Assembly (NCBI RefSeq): GCF_018343715.1
Contig: NZ_JAGYPL010000004.1
Location: 248,001-312,000 of the forward strand
Reading direction: 5' to 3'
Source of the DNA: Bacillus sp. FJAT-49711
Lineage (GTDB): Bacteria; Bacillota; Bacilli; Bacillales; Bacillaceae_C
DNA length: 64,000 bases
The notes beneath the pieces are model-generated. The model was given only the letters and a program-made list of their open reading frames with translations. It made no database searches and was not told where the DNA came from. Of the stretch, positions 28,614 to 37,206 are shown piece by piece; position 1 is the first letter of the stretch, and each line of letters starts with the position of its first letter. A program made the position numbers and the translations under genes.

Positions 28614-29588
28614 TTAATTCACCTTCTCACGTACAATAATAACAAATGGTCCCTTGCCTACTTTTGTTGTCCGCTCAATTTTTAACGAATCAGGGTTTAT
28701 CCAGTACAGCTCTTCACTGTCAAATCCTGCTACCATTATGTTCCCTTGAAAATAATGGATTGCAAAAGGATTCGCCCCTACTTCCAATTGCTCAATCAAT
28801 TGTTTATCGTGAGTAAAATGGTAGAGCATATTCGTTCCATGGCTGATAGAATATATACCATGACTATTTTCATAAAAGTCTACGGGCATGAGCGGGGCAG
28901 AAATTTCCTCTTCTATCTTCTTTGACTTTAGCGAAATAACAGAAATGGAAGATTTGGCTTTATTCCCTACTCCATGGCCACCGATCCATATTTCTTCCTC
29001 GTCTTCACGCAATAACATTCCTACCGAGGAAGAAGGTATCGAAATTTCATCACTCACTTCCAATGTACTCAATTGAATAATAGACAATTCTTCTCCTTGA
29101 AAAGCAGCTACATACAGGTTAAGGTCGTCTGCCGCCATCGCCATTGGATAGTTCTTCGTTTTGATTTTATTCGTTTCATTTCCTTTTTTATTAAAAAAGA
29201 GTACTTCATTGCGATTTTTATTAGCAAAAGCAAATTTAGAAATCGATGGAATGTATATACCATTCACGATCCCTTTACCTGTTTTTATGGTCTTCTCTAT
29301 TTTTCCAGTCTTAACTGAGTAAAAATCAATTCCTTCGACTTCGGGACCATATAAAACTAATGTGTCACCATCTGTATGCAAAAAACCTCCGGTGTACATT
29401 TTGTTAAAATTCCATTTTGTAAGTTCCTCTCCGCTTTCGTTAATAAAACTCATACTATTTTCTTTTACATTCAAAGTCGCTACGAATGGCTGACTGTTAG
29501 TAATCGGTTTTTGCTTCTTTTCCTGACATCCTGTCAGAAAGATTACCATTATGATTGTGAAAGCAGTTATGAAATTAATTATCTTCAT
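28614..29588 (-). CDS. Lipoprotein with a YncE-like beta-propeller
   Basis: 324 residues from the ATG after GAGGGAGAG; a longer frame has no ribosome site. Lipobox FLTGC near residue 20. The rest is a series of about 40-residue beta repeats (for example KFAFANKNRNEVLFF, LNLYVAAFQGEELSIIQL, EEIWIGGHGVGNKAKSSI, NIMVAGFDSEELYWI) typical of seven-bladed propellers of the YncE group. Leads the operon with the regulator and kinase, one base before the regulator. May be an accessory sensor or binding protein for the kinase. Confidence 0.75.
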   Translation of the reverse strand: MKIINFITAFTIIMVIFLTGCQEKKQKPITNSQPFVATLNVKENSMSFINESGEELTKWNFNKMYTGGFLHTDGDTLVLYGPEVEGIDFYSVKTGKIEKTIKTGKGIVNGIYIPSISKFAFANKNRNEVLFFNKKGNETNKIKTKNYPMAMAADDLNLYVAAFQGEELSIIQLSTLEVSDEISIPSSSVGMLLREDEEEIWIGGHGVGNKAKSSISVISLKSKKIEEEISAPLMPVDFYENSHGIYSISHGTNMLYHFTHDKQLIEQLEVGANPFAIHYFQGNIMVAGFDSEELYWINPDSLKIERTTKVGKGPFVIIVREKVN

Positions 29589-29771
29589 TTCATCTCTCCC
29601 TCGATATAAAGAAGGTTCTTTATTTAAGAATAACCTAATAATGTGATATATTGATGAAATTACTATGTAGTTTTTAGGAATATTGGGCAACCACAAGTTA
29701 AAAAGCCCAAGGAATCCCCTGCGCTTTAATGTTTGTAATATATTTATATAGACTCACGATTAGCTCCGGAT

Positions 29772-30923
29772 TTATTTAAACTGTACTGGCTTCATCGTTT
29801 CATCCAATGCTCTCATTTCATAACCGTTATCTTTATAATATTTTAATACTTTTTCTAAATGGGCGAGCGTGGTCGGCTTTTCATGCATTAATACAATGAT
29901 TGGCTCATTTTTATTAAATTGTTGCGTTTGGTGGATGACATTATTTACATATGCCCCATTCGTCATCTTCCAGTCAGTCGAATCAATGTTCCAATCCCAC
30001 AAAATCAGCTTCTCTTTATCGGCAGCAGCTTTAAATGGAGCTGTCACATACGGCTTTGACCCGTATGGCGCTCTTATAAGATGTGTCTGCACATTGGTTG
30101 TTGTTTTAATAAAATCGATCGCCTTATTCATTTCACCTATAAAACTTGCAGGAGAACGATATATTTTTGAGACATCATGGGAAACCCCGTGAACGCCTAC
30201 TGCATGCCCTTCCTTAACCATTGCTCTTACGGCATCTGGATAATTTCTCATATTTGGTTCAAGCATAAAAAATGTGGCTTTTGCATTGTATTTCTTTAAT
30301 ATTTTTAATATATCTTTCGAAACAGCATGAGGACCGTCATCAAATGTCAAATAAACAATTTTGTCTGTTTTTGCTGGCTGCTCTTTTTTTGGCGTTTTCT
30401 GAGGAGTCTTTTCTTTAGCAGGTTGTTCTTTATCTTGCTGATTCTTTTTGATATTTTCATTATGTTTTTCTAATTCTTTTTTATGTTTTTCAAGTTCTTT
30501 TTCATGCTCACGTATTTCTTGTTTACGTTTCTCTAACTCTTGTTTTTGCTTTTCTATTTCTTCTGTATGTTTTTTTAATTCTTTCTCATGATTCTGTCTA
30601 TCCTCTACATCGATCGATTGCCCATTTCCTTTCGCCTCTTCGGTTTGGTTATCTATTTCTATCCCTTGCTCATCTTGATTTTTTTCTTTTGCCATATTTG
30701 TTTTGCCTTCAATGCTATCAGATTGTTTATCTTTTGCATTTACATTTTCAACGGCCATTGTCGGCATTATTATATTTTTACGAGCAGCAGCATTCTTTTC
30801 AGCGATCCCATCCCAAATGAAATACGTTAGGACCATGATAAACAAAATAAAAGAACCGACTGTTATTTTCCCTAAGCGATTTAATTTTTTTCTTTTCCTT
30901 TCCGACCCCTTCAATCCCTTCAA
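29772..30923 (-). CDS. Polysaccharide deacetylase with coiled-coil stalk
   Basis: 383 residues. A basic N-terminus, one TM (about 20-41) as signal anchor, a charged coiled coil (about 110-165) of repeated EKELEKHKKELEKH heptads, a Lys/Pro/Gln linker, then a NodB domain: TFDDGPH, HGVSHD metal-binding histidines, RAPYGSKPY, WDWNIDSTDW and IVLMHE. Acts outside the cell on peptidoglycan or another GlcNAc polymer. The start is a TTG in a repeated TTGAAGGG stretch and could also be nine bases on. Stands alone. Confidence 0.88.
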   Translation of the reverse strand: MKGLKGSERKRKKLNRLGKITVGSFILFIMVLTYFIWDGIAEKNAAARKNIIMPTMAVENVNAKDKQSDSIEGKTNMAKEKNQDEQGIEIDNQTEEAKGNGQSIDVEDRQNHEKELKKHTEEIEKQKQELEKRKQEIREHEKELEKHKKELEKHNENIKKNQQDKEQPAKEKTPQKTPKKEQPAKTDKIVYLTFDDGPHAVSKDILKILKKYNAKATFFMLEPNMRNYPDAVRAMVKEGHAVGVHGVSHDVSKIYRSPASFIGEMNKAIDFIKTTTNVQTHLIRAPYGSKPYVTAPFKAAADKEKLILWDWNIDSTDWKMTNGAYVNNVIHQTQQFNKNEPIIVLMHEKPTTLAHLEKVLKYYKDNGYEMRALDETMKPVQFK

Positions 30924-31035
30924 CCCCTCGACATGATTCTACTAGTATCATAAAACAGTTTTATTCAAAAAGCGTTACAGAAAGGTTACAATTATTACAG
31001 TTTAATTGTAATATATTTTAACTAACATTTGGGCA

Positions 31036-31074
31036 GAAAAAAATCCCTTCTCAAAAATATTTGATGAAGGGATT
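31036..31074 (-). terminator. Terminator of the FtsH-like gene
   Basis: Minus strand AATCCCTTC, loop, GAAGGGATT then TTTTTT, seven bases after the stop. Confidence 0.85.
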
Positions 31075-31081
31075 GAAGATA

Positions 31082-32815
31082 TTAGTTGATTGCTAGTTCA
31101 TCTTGTCGAAAGGAACCTGTTCCAGTCACAATTTCTTGCACTTCTAATCCATCTAATGTCTCTTTCTTCAACAGCTTATCAACCAAATGATCAAATTCAG
31201 CTTGATGTGCTTTAATCATTAGCTCTGTTTTTTCTAATGCCTTTTGAAATAAATCTTGCATTTTTTCATCTTTAGCTTGTTTATGGAATGTTAAAGTAAA
31301 TCCATCTTGAAGCATACCTGTTTCGACCATATCTTCTAATATTTGCTTAGCTTGCTGAACATCTCCACTAACACCGATGCTATGCTCACCAAGATAAATA
31401 CGCTCCGCTACGCCTCCTGCGAGAATCATGCTTACTTGATCTAACAACTCACTTGAAGTCGTTAAATGAAGTTCTTTTTGAATAGGTGCAACATATCCTA
31501 AAGCTTGTCCACGCGGGATAATGGTTGCTTTACGGACAGAGCCAGGTTTCGTTAATGCTTGAATAAGAGCGTGCCCTGATTCATGGATGGCTACACGTCG
31601 CTTCGTTTCAGGATCATTCAATGCTCTTGATGTATTCCCAAGTATGGTTCGATCAATAGCATAGTCCAAATCATCCATATCGACTACATCTCGACCTTCA
31701 CGAACAGCTTTTCTACTTGCTGATTCAAATAAATTGCTAATTTGTGCACCTGAAAAACCAGTAGTGCTTTCAGCAAGAGTATTTAAAGAAGCATACACTT
31801 CATGGGACAATCTTTTTCCTTTTGTGTGGATGTCGATAATTTCTTTTCTTCCTTTTGTATCCGGCAACGGCACTTGGAAAGTAAAGTCAATTCTTCCTGG
31901 ACGGAGGAAAGCGTCATCCAGCATATCTTTTCTATTCGTAGCTGAAATGAAAAGAATTCCGTCGTTTGCATGTCCACCATCAAGCTGGACAAGCAACTCA
32001 GTCAATGTTTTTTCTGCTTCTTCCCCACCATGCTGTTTCCTTTTCCCTGCAAGTGCATCCACTTCATCAATAAAGATAACGGCTGGAGTTTGCTTTCTTG
32101 CATTTTCGAATAATCCTCTAATACGCGATGCCCCTACTCCAACAAATAACTCTGTGAACGCAGATCCACTTGCTGAAAAAAAGCTAGCTCCAATTTCATT
32201 TGCAATCCCTTGGGCAAGTAATGTTTTTCCAGTCCCAGGAGGTCCGTATAATAAAATCCCTTTCGGTGCTTTAATCCCAATTTTTGAAGATCGTTCTGGG
32301 TTTTTAATAATTTCTAAAGTTTGGTGGATTTCTTCCTTCATCTCTTCAGGTAAACCACCGATATCATCTAGTGTAATACTCGGAAGCGGTAATGGTTTTG
32401 AAGTGCTATGTTTCATTTTCGTAATGCCTGCTCCACCTTTTCGCTGAACAATGACGGCGGCGGCAATTAAAAGAATCACAATTCCTCCAAAGATCCAATT
32501 TCCTGCTTGACTCCCGTCAGAATACTTATAGTTAACATTATATTTTTCAACTAGCTCTTCGACTAACGGGCTATTTGGACGAAAGTGAGAAACATACTTT
32601 CCCTCAGGTGTATTTATATAAAGTGTACCATCTGACATTTCTTTAAGTGTTACAGACTCTCCATTTTGAGCTTGAATGGTTTTTTCTATAGCTGAAAATG
32701 GAATAACCGTCCCCTTATTCATAGTCAGAACTACCCACAAAATGACTGATGCAACAACGACAATCCCAATGGCTAAAGGAACAATTTTCGATGCGATTCT
32801 GGAATTAGATCTCAC
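31082..32815 (-). CDS. FtsH-like membrane AAA protease (paralogue)
   Basis: 577 residues from a GTG after AAGGAGATGG. TM1 about 9-32, a small outside domain, TM2 about 107-123, AAA domain with Walker A GPPGTGKT at 191-198, pore loop FVG, Walker B VIFIDEVDAL and FLRPGRID, then an M41 peptidase domain with HESGH at 411-415 and the third ligand in SGDVQQAK. All catalytic residues are present. It is shorter than housekeeping FtsH (about 640-670 residues) and is not near tilS-hpt, so it is very likely a second copy with its own substrates. Confidence 0.9.
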   Translation of the reverse strand: MRSNSRIASKIVPLAIGIVVVASVILWVVLTMNKGTVIPFSAIEKTIQAQNGESVTLKEMSDGTLYINTPEGKYVSHFRPNSPLVEELVEKYNVNYKYSDGSQAGNWIFGGIVILLIAAAVIVQRKGGAGITKMKHSTSKPLPLPSITLDDIGGLPEEMKEEIHQTLEIIKNPERSSKIGIKAPKGILLYGPPGTGKTLLAQGIANEIGASFFSASGSAFTELFVGVGASRIRGLFENARKQTPAVIFIDEVDALAGKRKQHGGEEAEKTLTELLVQLDGGHANDGILFISATNRKDMLDDAFLRPGRIDFTFQVPLPDTKGRKEIIDIHTKGKRLSHEVYASLNTLAESTTGFSGAQISNLFESASRKAVREGRDVVDMDDLDYAIDRTILGNTSRALNDPETKRRVAIHESGHALIQALTKPGSVRKATIIPRGQALGYVAPIQKELHLTTSSELLDQVSMILAGGVAERIYLGEHSIGVSGDVQQAKQILEDMVETGMLQDGFTLTFHKQAKDEKMQDLFQKALEKTELMIKAHQAEFDHLVDKLLKKETLDGLEVQEIVTGTGSFRQDELAIN

Positions 32816-32832
32816 TGTTCCATCTCCTTTAT

Positions 32833-32936
32833 AGAAAAGCGCAAGCGTCTTCGTCATCGACGTTAAAACTTCAGGGCCGTTGACTTATCGTTGAAGGGCT
32901 AGAAGTTTTCTTGTCAATTGGCGCCGGGGCTAGACA
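32833..32936. repeat. Dispersed AAAAGCG...GCTAGA intergenic repeat, copy 1
   Basis: Begins AGAAAAGCGCAAGCG and ends GGCGCCGGGGCTAGACA. Same ends as the copies at 33039, 39001, 51560 (reverse) and 61687 (reverse). It starts inside the 5' region of the FtsH-like gene, 18 bases upstream of its GTG. Confidence 0.7.
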
Positions 32937-33038
32937 TTATTTAAATTAGAATCTAGCAATAAGTATAACATTATTTTAATATAATGGTCATTATACATTT
33001 TATGACATTTTCATGACTAATTGACTTTTTTGCATATA

Positions 33039-33253
33039 AGAAAAGCGGAGGACCCCTTAGGGGAAGGAAGACTATAGGCGCAACGTTCTGTCGCTTCGCC
33101 TGCACGAGACATTCATTTACGTCGCAACGCCTTTCTAACCCGCATTCTGCGGGCCTCCAACAAGCAAATGTTCTGAGTCAAAAAAGTCCGGGTCATTGAC
33201 TTTTATTGACTCCGTTTATTTGACCTTGAGGCTGGCGCCAAGAGCTAGATAAT
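33039..33253. repeat. Dispersed AAAAGCG...GCTAGA intergenic repeat, copy 2
   Basis: The longest copy, about 215 bases: AGAAAAGCGGAGGACC at the start, an inner GCAAATGTTCTGAGTCAAAA also found in the 39001 copy, and GGCGCCAAGAGCTAGATA at the end. Contains small hairpins (CCGCATTCTGCGG). Together with copy 1 it fills the gene-free stretch 32816-33310; nothing else is visible there. Confidence 0.75.
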
Positions 33254-33310
33254 GAAAGACTTGTATTAAATAAGGATCGTATAAAATTTTTTTACTTCCT
33301 TTACTTATAA

Positions 33311-33337
33311 AAAAGAACCTTGCATCACAAGGTTCTC
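33311..33337 (-). terminator. Terminator of mgsA
   Basis: Minus strand AGAACCTTG, TGATG loop, CAAGGTTCT then TTTTTT. Confidence 0.9.
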
Positions 33338-33352
33338 TTCAATCATTAGATA

Positions 33353-33736
33353 TTATCGCCAATCAAGAAATCCTTTCTCCAACCCTCTAATTAAAATTTC
33401 CGCAGTGCCCATGTTTGTCGCAAGTGGCACACCATACACGTCGCAAAGGCGCATTAAAGCAGAAACGTCTGGTTCATGAGGCTGAGCTGTTAAAGGATCA
33501 CGGAAAAAGATGATCATATCCATTTCATTTTGGGCAATGTACGCTCCAATTTGCTGATCTCCCCCAAGGGGACCCGATTGAAAACGGCGAATTTCCAATC
33601 CAGTCGCTTCCATAATCTTTGCTCCTGTCGTACCTGTTGCAAATAACTCATGTTCTTGCAAAATTAATTTATAGGCAGTAGCAAATTGGATCATATCGTC
33701 TTTCTTTTTATCATGTGCAATCAATGCTATTTTCAT
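33353..33736 (-). CDS. mgsA: Methylglyoxal synthase
   Basis: Converts dihydroxyacetone phosphate to methylglyoxal, a bypass of lower glycolysis during sugar-phosphate stress. 127 residues. Seen: [32 protein letters not shown] with the catalytic Asp region, and [14 protein letters not shown]. In Bacillus subtilis mgsA lies in a different cluster (dapB-mgsA-bshB1), so the context here is different. Ends with a strong terminator. Confidence 0.96.
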   Translation of the reverse strand: MKIALIAHDKKKDDMIQFATAYKLILQEHELFATGTTGAKIMEATGLEIRRFQSGPLGGDQQIGAYIAQNEMDMIIFFRDPLTAQPHEPDVSALMRLCDVYGVPLATNMGTAEILIRGLEKGFLDWR

Positions 33737-33754
33737 GCTCTTTTTCCCCCAACA

Positions 33755-35863
33755 TTAAAATTTTTCTGCTGATTCCCTATCAATGCGTTTACTATAATTT
33801 ATCCACTCATATTGGCGCAGTTTTACTTCAAATAGTTTCAAACGATTGAGGAATAACTCGGGATTGGATTTAAGCTTTGCTAAATCTACCTTGTTGCTTT
33901 CTACCTTTTCATCCAGTTCGTCTACAGTTTGTTTCAATATACTTAACGGTTCCCGAAAGAATATGTGAACATCTCTGCCAATGGCTTTTTCCAGTAATTC
34001 AAACTGTTTAAAGAACTTCGTTGTAATGGAATTGGCTGTTTCTTCGTACGTTTCGTTTTGTATATAGCTTTTATACGTATTAGCAAGTATTGCATTATTT
34101 TTCGGAAGTACTCCTAATAATTTCCCTGCACCTTTCAGCAATACTTGAGAAGGTGTTCTTCTCAATAAAATATTTTCTTTTTCAATATTGACCGAACTTG
34201 TCATCCTGTCAATATCCCTTTTCCAATCATCGATGATTTGAAAATCGCAAAGCAGTGTCAATTTCTCCTCAGCTAGCAGTACGTTAAATCCATCGGCCCA
34301 TTCAGTCATTTGATCTTGGCATTTTGACAGTTCTACTTGTGAAAAAGCGAGCCAGTCTTCCAGTGAGCGAATAAAAATAGGAATGATCATATTATTTAAA
34401 TATTCATCAATTCTTTTATTCATCTCATTATTTACATCTAGATGAATTTTTCCGAAATCACTATCTTCTTTTATTATTTCCGATGATTCTCTAATTAGTT
34501 TTGGAATCGTTTTTTGTAAATCTGTTTTAATCTCTTCCTTAATATTGTTATAAGCTTCAGCGATAACATGTACTTTTTCCTCTTCCAAATCCTCTAATTG
34601 ATGAATTGATCCTTGCATCCTCGCTAAAATATCATCATCTTTTTCGATTGATTCGGACAATAAAAGACTCGTTTTTTCTTGTTGTTCAAGCAAACTCGTT
34701 ATACTTTTTCTAATTGCTAATAAGAGGTTTGTTGTCAGTTCATGCTGCCCTATCTCTACATCGTCTATGATCCATTCAATATCTTCACCGACAGCCAATT
34801 GATTGGACTCTGCCCAATTTTTAATAGATTGAAAGATTTCAATACATTCCCGAAAAATATCAGTGTTGTGATTGACCTTCGATAAATCGGATTCCGCCTT
34901 TTCAACAATCTTACTATTTAGTGTTTCAGGAAAAATATCATTCCACGACAATATCGCTGTAGAAACAAATAACGAATTATTTACATTTGAAACTTTTTGC
35001 CATGCTTTTAAAAACATAGGCATCATTTTTTCTACTTCTGTTAAGTCGTACATCCCATCAATCAATTCAATAAATGAACCCTCGAATAATTTGGACAGAC
35101 GATTGTCATTCTCCACGGCATTTTCTATTATGATGTCATTTATCGTGTGCAACCAAGTATGATAAGTGTTCTGATTATGATAATTTACCCAAAGTCCTGC
35201 AACAGTATTTGAAAATTGTTGAAGATTATCCTGAGCTTGAACTGTTATTACTGGGGCAAAAAAAGCAGGATCGTGATATTTTGCGTGCCCCTCGTTAATA
35301 TAAGTATTTAATGTTGTATACCAGCTATTAGACTTTGTACGAATAGCCTCGTTGGCAGCAAGCTCAATAGCCCGATTCCAATCTTCCTGATTTTCATAAA
35401 AAGCTCTTGCCAATTTGGTTACATTTGGATAATCAGGATTAAGTTGGACAGCATTTTGAATCATTTGATTCGCCTCAGAGAACCTGCCCTTCGCGAAATA
35501 TAACCCAAATAATTGCAGGGTAATTTCGGTATTAAGTATTAGTGAATCAGTAGTAACCGTTTGATAAATGTTCTCTGCCGTATCCAATAAGTCGAGTTCA
35601 ATATACGCATCAGCCATATTTTTTCTGGCCCATGGTTCTAGTTCATTATGAATACTTTCCCATTTGAAAATGGCAGCTTCAAAATCTTGGCAATGATAGT
35701 AAGCTTCACCTTGTGCAAAACGGATCATGGAAAGATCGGGAAGATCCTTTTTTTGTTCTGCAAAAAATAAGTCCCCCAATACATTAATAGGATGTCGTTT
35801 TTCATTATCCAATATAAACGTCTGATAATATGTTTTTTGGATAAAATTTTCTTCAAACGCCAT
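33755..35863 (-). CDS. Large TPR and helical protein, function unknown
   Basis: 702 residues. The N-terminal third is a row of TPR-like helical repeats (SMIRFAQGEAYYHCQDFEAAIFKW, ENIYQTV, GRFSEANQMIQNAVQLNPDYPN); the rest is long amphipathic helices with coiled-coil stretches (about 370-470 and 640-690) and a short glycine-containing turn LLKGAGKLLGVLPKN. The helical part looks like the stalk of dynamin-like proteins, but there is no GTPase P-loop. Start at the second Met after GGTG. Not recognised; 18 bases upstream of mgsA and perhaps co-transcribed. Confidence 0.75.
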   Translation of the reverse strand: MAFEENFIQKTYYQTFILDNEKRHPINVLGDLFFAEQKKDLPDLSMIRFAQGEAYYHCQDFEAAIFKWESIHNELEPWARKNMADAYIELDLLDTAENIYQTVTTDSLILNTEITLQLFGLYFAKGRFSEANQMIQNAVQLNPDYPNVTKLARAFYENQEDWNRAIELAANEAIRTKSNSWYTTLNTYINEGHAKYHDPAFFAPVITVQAQDNLQQFSNTVAGLWVNYHNQNTYHTWLHTINDIIIENAVENDNRLSKLFEGSFIELIDGMYDLTEVEKMMPMFLKAWQKVSNVNNSLFVSTAILSWNDIFPETLNSKIVEKAESDLSKVNHNTDIFRECIEIFQSIKNWAESNQLAVGEDIEWIIDDVEIGQHELTTNLLLAIRKSITSLLEQQEKTSLLLSESIEKDDDILARMQGSIHQLEDLEEEKVHVIAEAYNNIKEEIKTDLQKTIPKLIRESSEIIKEDSDFGKIHLDVNNEMNKRIDEYLNNMIIPIFIRSLEDWLAFSQVELSKCQDQMTEWADGFNVLLAEEKLTLLCDFQIIDDWKRDIDRMTSSVNIEKENILLRRTPSQVLLKGAGKLLGVLPKNNAILANTYKSYIQNETYEETANSITTKFFKQFELLEKAIGRDVHIFFREPLSILKQTVDELDEKVESNKVDLAKLKSNPELFLNRLKLFEVKLRQYEWINYSKRIDRESAEKF

Positions 35864-35893
35864 TTTTTTCACCGTCTTCCAAATGAATTTTAT

Positions 35894-35968
35894 AAGAAAA
35901 GCGTAAGCACCTGATTAGAAAAAAGTCTGCTTTCGGACTTTTTTATCCGCTCTAAAGTTGGACATGAT
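35894..35968. repeat. Diverged dispersed repeat with inner terminator
   Basis: Starts AGAAAAGCGTAAGCACC like the other AAAAGCG repeats; the far end is poorly conserved. It holds the symmetrical hairpin AAAAAGTC ... GACTTTTT at about 35919-35944, which can terminate the Gfo/Idh gene on the minus strand. Confidence 0.5.
35919..35944 (-). terminator. Terminator after the Gfo/Idh gene
   Basis: AAAAAGTC, eight-base loop, GACTTTTTT; self-complementary, so it works on either strand. Confidence 0.7.
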
Positions 35969-35971
35969 ATC

Positions 35972-36958
35972 CTACGCTTTATCGGCAGGATACACAAGTC
36001 CAATCTGCTTTCTTGCTTCGGATAGAATCCTGGCAGTAATTAAGGAATTTTCATATGAATTAATTTTAGATTCCATCATTCCCGATTTTATCAAATTAAT
36101 AAATTCTTCTACTTCATAATACATGGAAGGAACTATATAAGGCTGACCTATATTTTCCATTTTCCCATTTCGGTATCGGATTTCCACCTTTTCCGGTGTC
36201 GAAATTTCATCAATGATCAAGCTTCCGTCCTCACCTTGTATTTCTGATGGAGTATAAGAATTGACGATTTTAGAATGAGTTAAGACGGCTTCAAATTCAT
36301 CATATTGTAAAAGTAGGCTACCACCTCCATCTACGCCCGAATCAAGCATAACTGCATTAGCCTGAATTTTTTTCGGTTCCCCGAATAAGACAACAAGGGG
36401 ATATATACAATAAATACCCAAATCCATTAACGATCCATTCGAAAAAATGGGATTAAATGCATTTAATATCGTTCCATCTCGATACGCATCATACCGCGAA
36501 GAGTATTTTGAAAAGTTTGCGAAAAACCTTCTAACCTTTCCGATTTTATGTAAATTTTCCTGAACTGCAATGAAATTTGGTAGCAGTGTCGTTTTCAGCG
36601 CCTCCATCAACAAAACATTATGACTTTTAGCTGCTTGAATCATTTTTTCCAGCTCAGTAGGATTGGAAGCAATTGGCTTTTCACATAAGACATGCTTGCC
36701 ATTTTGAAGAAACATTATAGATTGCTCAGCATGGAATGAATTGGGACTTGCAATATAAACGGCGTCCAAAGCATCACTTTGAGCCATCTCCTCTATATTT
36801 GTATAAACGGTATTCACATCATACTTTGCTGCAAACTCTCGCGCTTTTTCTTCAGTGCGTGAATAAACAGCAGTTAGTTGAAAATCTTCTATATGCTGAG
36901 CGGAACGAATAAACTCGGCTGTAATCCAATTCGTTCCAATTATTCCAAAACGAATCAT
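35972..36958 (-). CDS. Gfo/Idh/MocA family oxidoreductase (stand-alone)
   Basis: 328 residues. NAD(P)-binding GIIGTNWITAEF at the N-terminus (glycine pattern shortened), VLCEKPIASN with the catalytic Lys, and MDLGIYCIYPLVVLFG where the usual Asp-x-x-x-His reads D-x-x-x-Y-C. Similar in outline to Bacillus subtilis YulF/YrbE-type dehydrogenases. Strong GGAGGG site. Not linked to transport genes; substrate unknown. Confidence 0.85.
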   Translation of the reverse strand: MIRFGIIGTNWITAEFIRSAQHIEDFQLTAVYSRTEEKAREFAAKYDVNTVYTNIEEMAQSDALDAVYIASPNSFHAEQSIMFLQNGKHVLCEKPIASNPTELEKMIQAAKSHNVLLMEALKTTLLPNFIAVQENLHKIGKVRRFFANFSKYSSRYDAYRDGTILNAFNPIFSNGSLMDLGIYCIYPLVVLFGEPKKIQANAVMLDSGVDGGGSLLLQYDEFEAVLTHSKIVNSYTPSEIQGEDGSLIIDEISTPEKVEIRYRNGKMENIGQPYIVPSMYYEVEEFINLIKSGMMESKINSYENSLITARILSEARKQIGLVYPADKA

Positions 36959-37104
36959 CCCTTACCCTCCCATTATAATGAAAATCTTTATATGTTTATT
37001 CTTACTATATTTCATTTGCGGAAATCTTGCATTTAAAAGATAGAATTTTATCGAATTATCAACATTTTTCGATGATCGAACCCCTTTGATCATCCCGAAA
37101 AAAA

Positions 37105-37155
37105 GAAAGACGTCTCCTATAATGTTACTGGCCAGCAGTTAATTAGGAGATGTCC
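37105..37155 (-). terminator. Possible terminator of the MFS gene
   Basis: Minus strand GACATCTCCTA, long loop, TAGGAGACGTC then TTTCTTTTTTT; one mismatch in the stem. It lies about 50 bases after the MFS stop. Confidence 0.65.
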
Positions 37156-37206
37156 CCATCAAAAAATGATTTTATATATAACATAAGTCGTTTAACTTGC
37201 TTGGAT

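Noticed and set aside
29640-29735. Terminator made of TTGGGC...GCCCAA near 29682-29710
   Set aside because: The stem is only six bases with a 17-base loop and no T run follows on either strand.
32816-33310. Remnant of a gene or of a transposase
   Set aside because: The sequence matches the dispersed AAAAGCG repeat at two places and contains no conserved coding frame.
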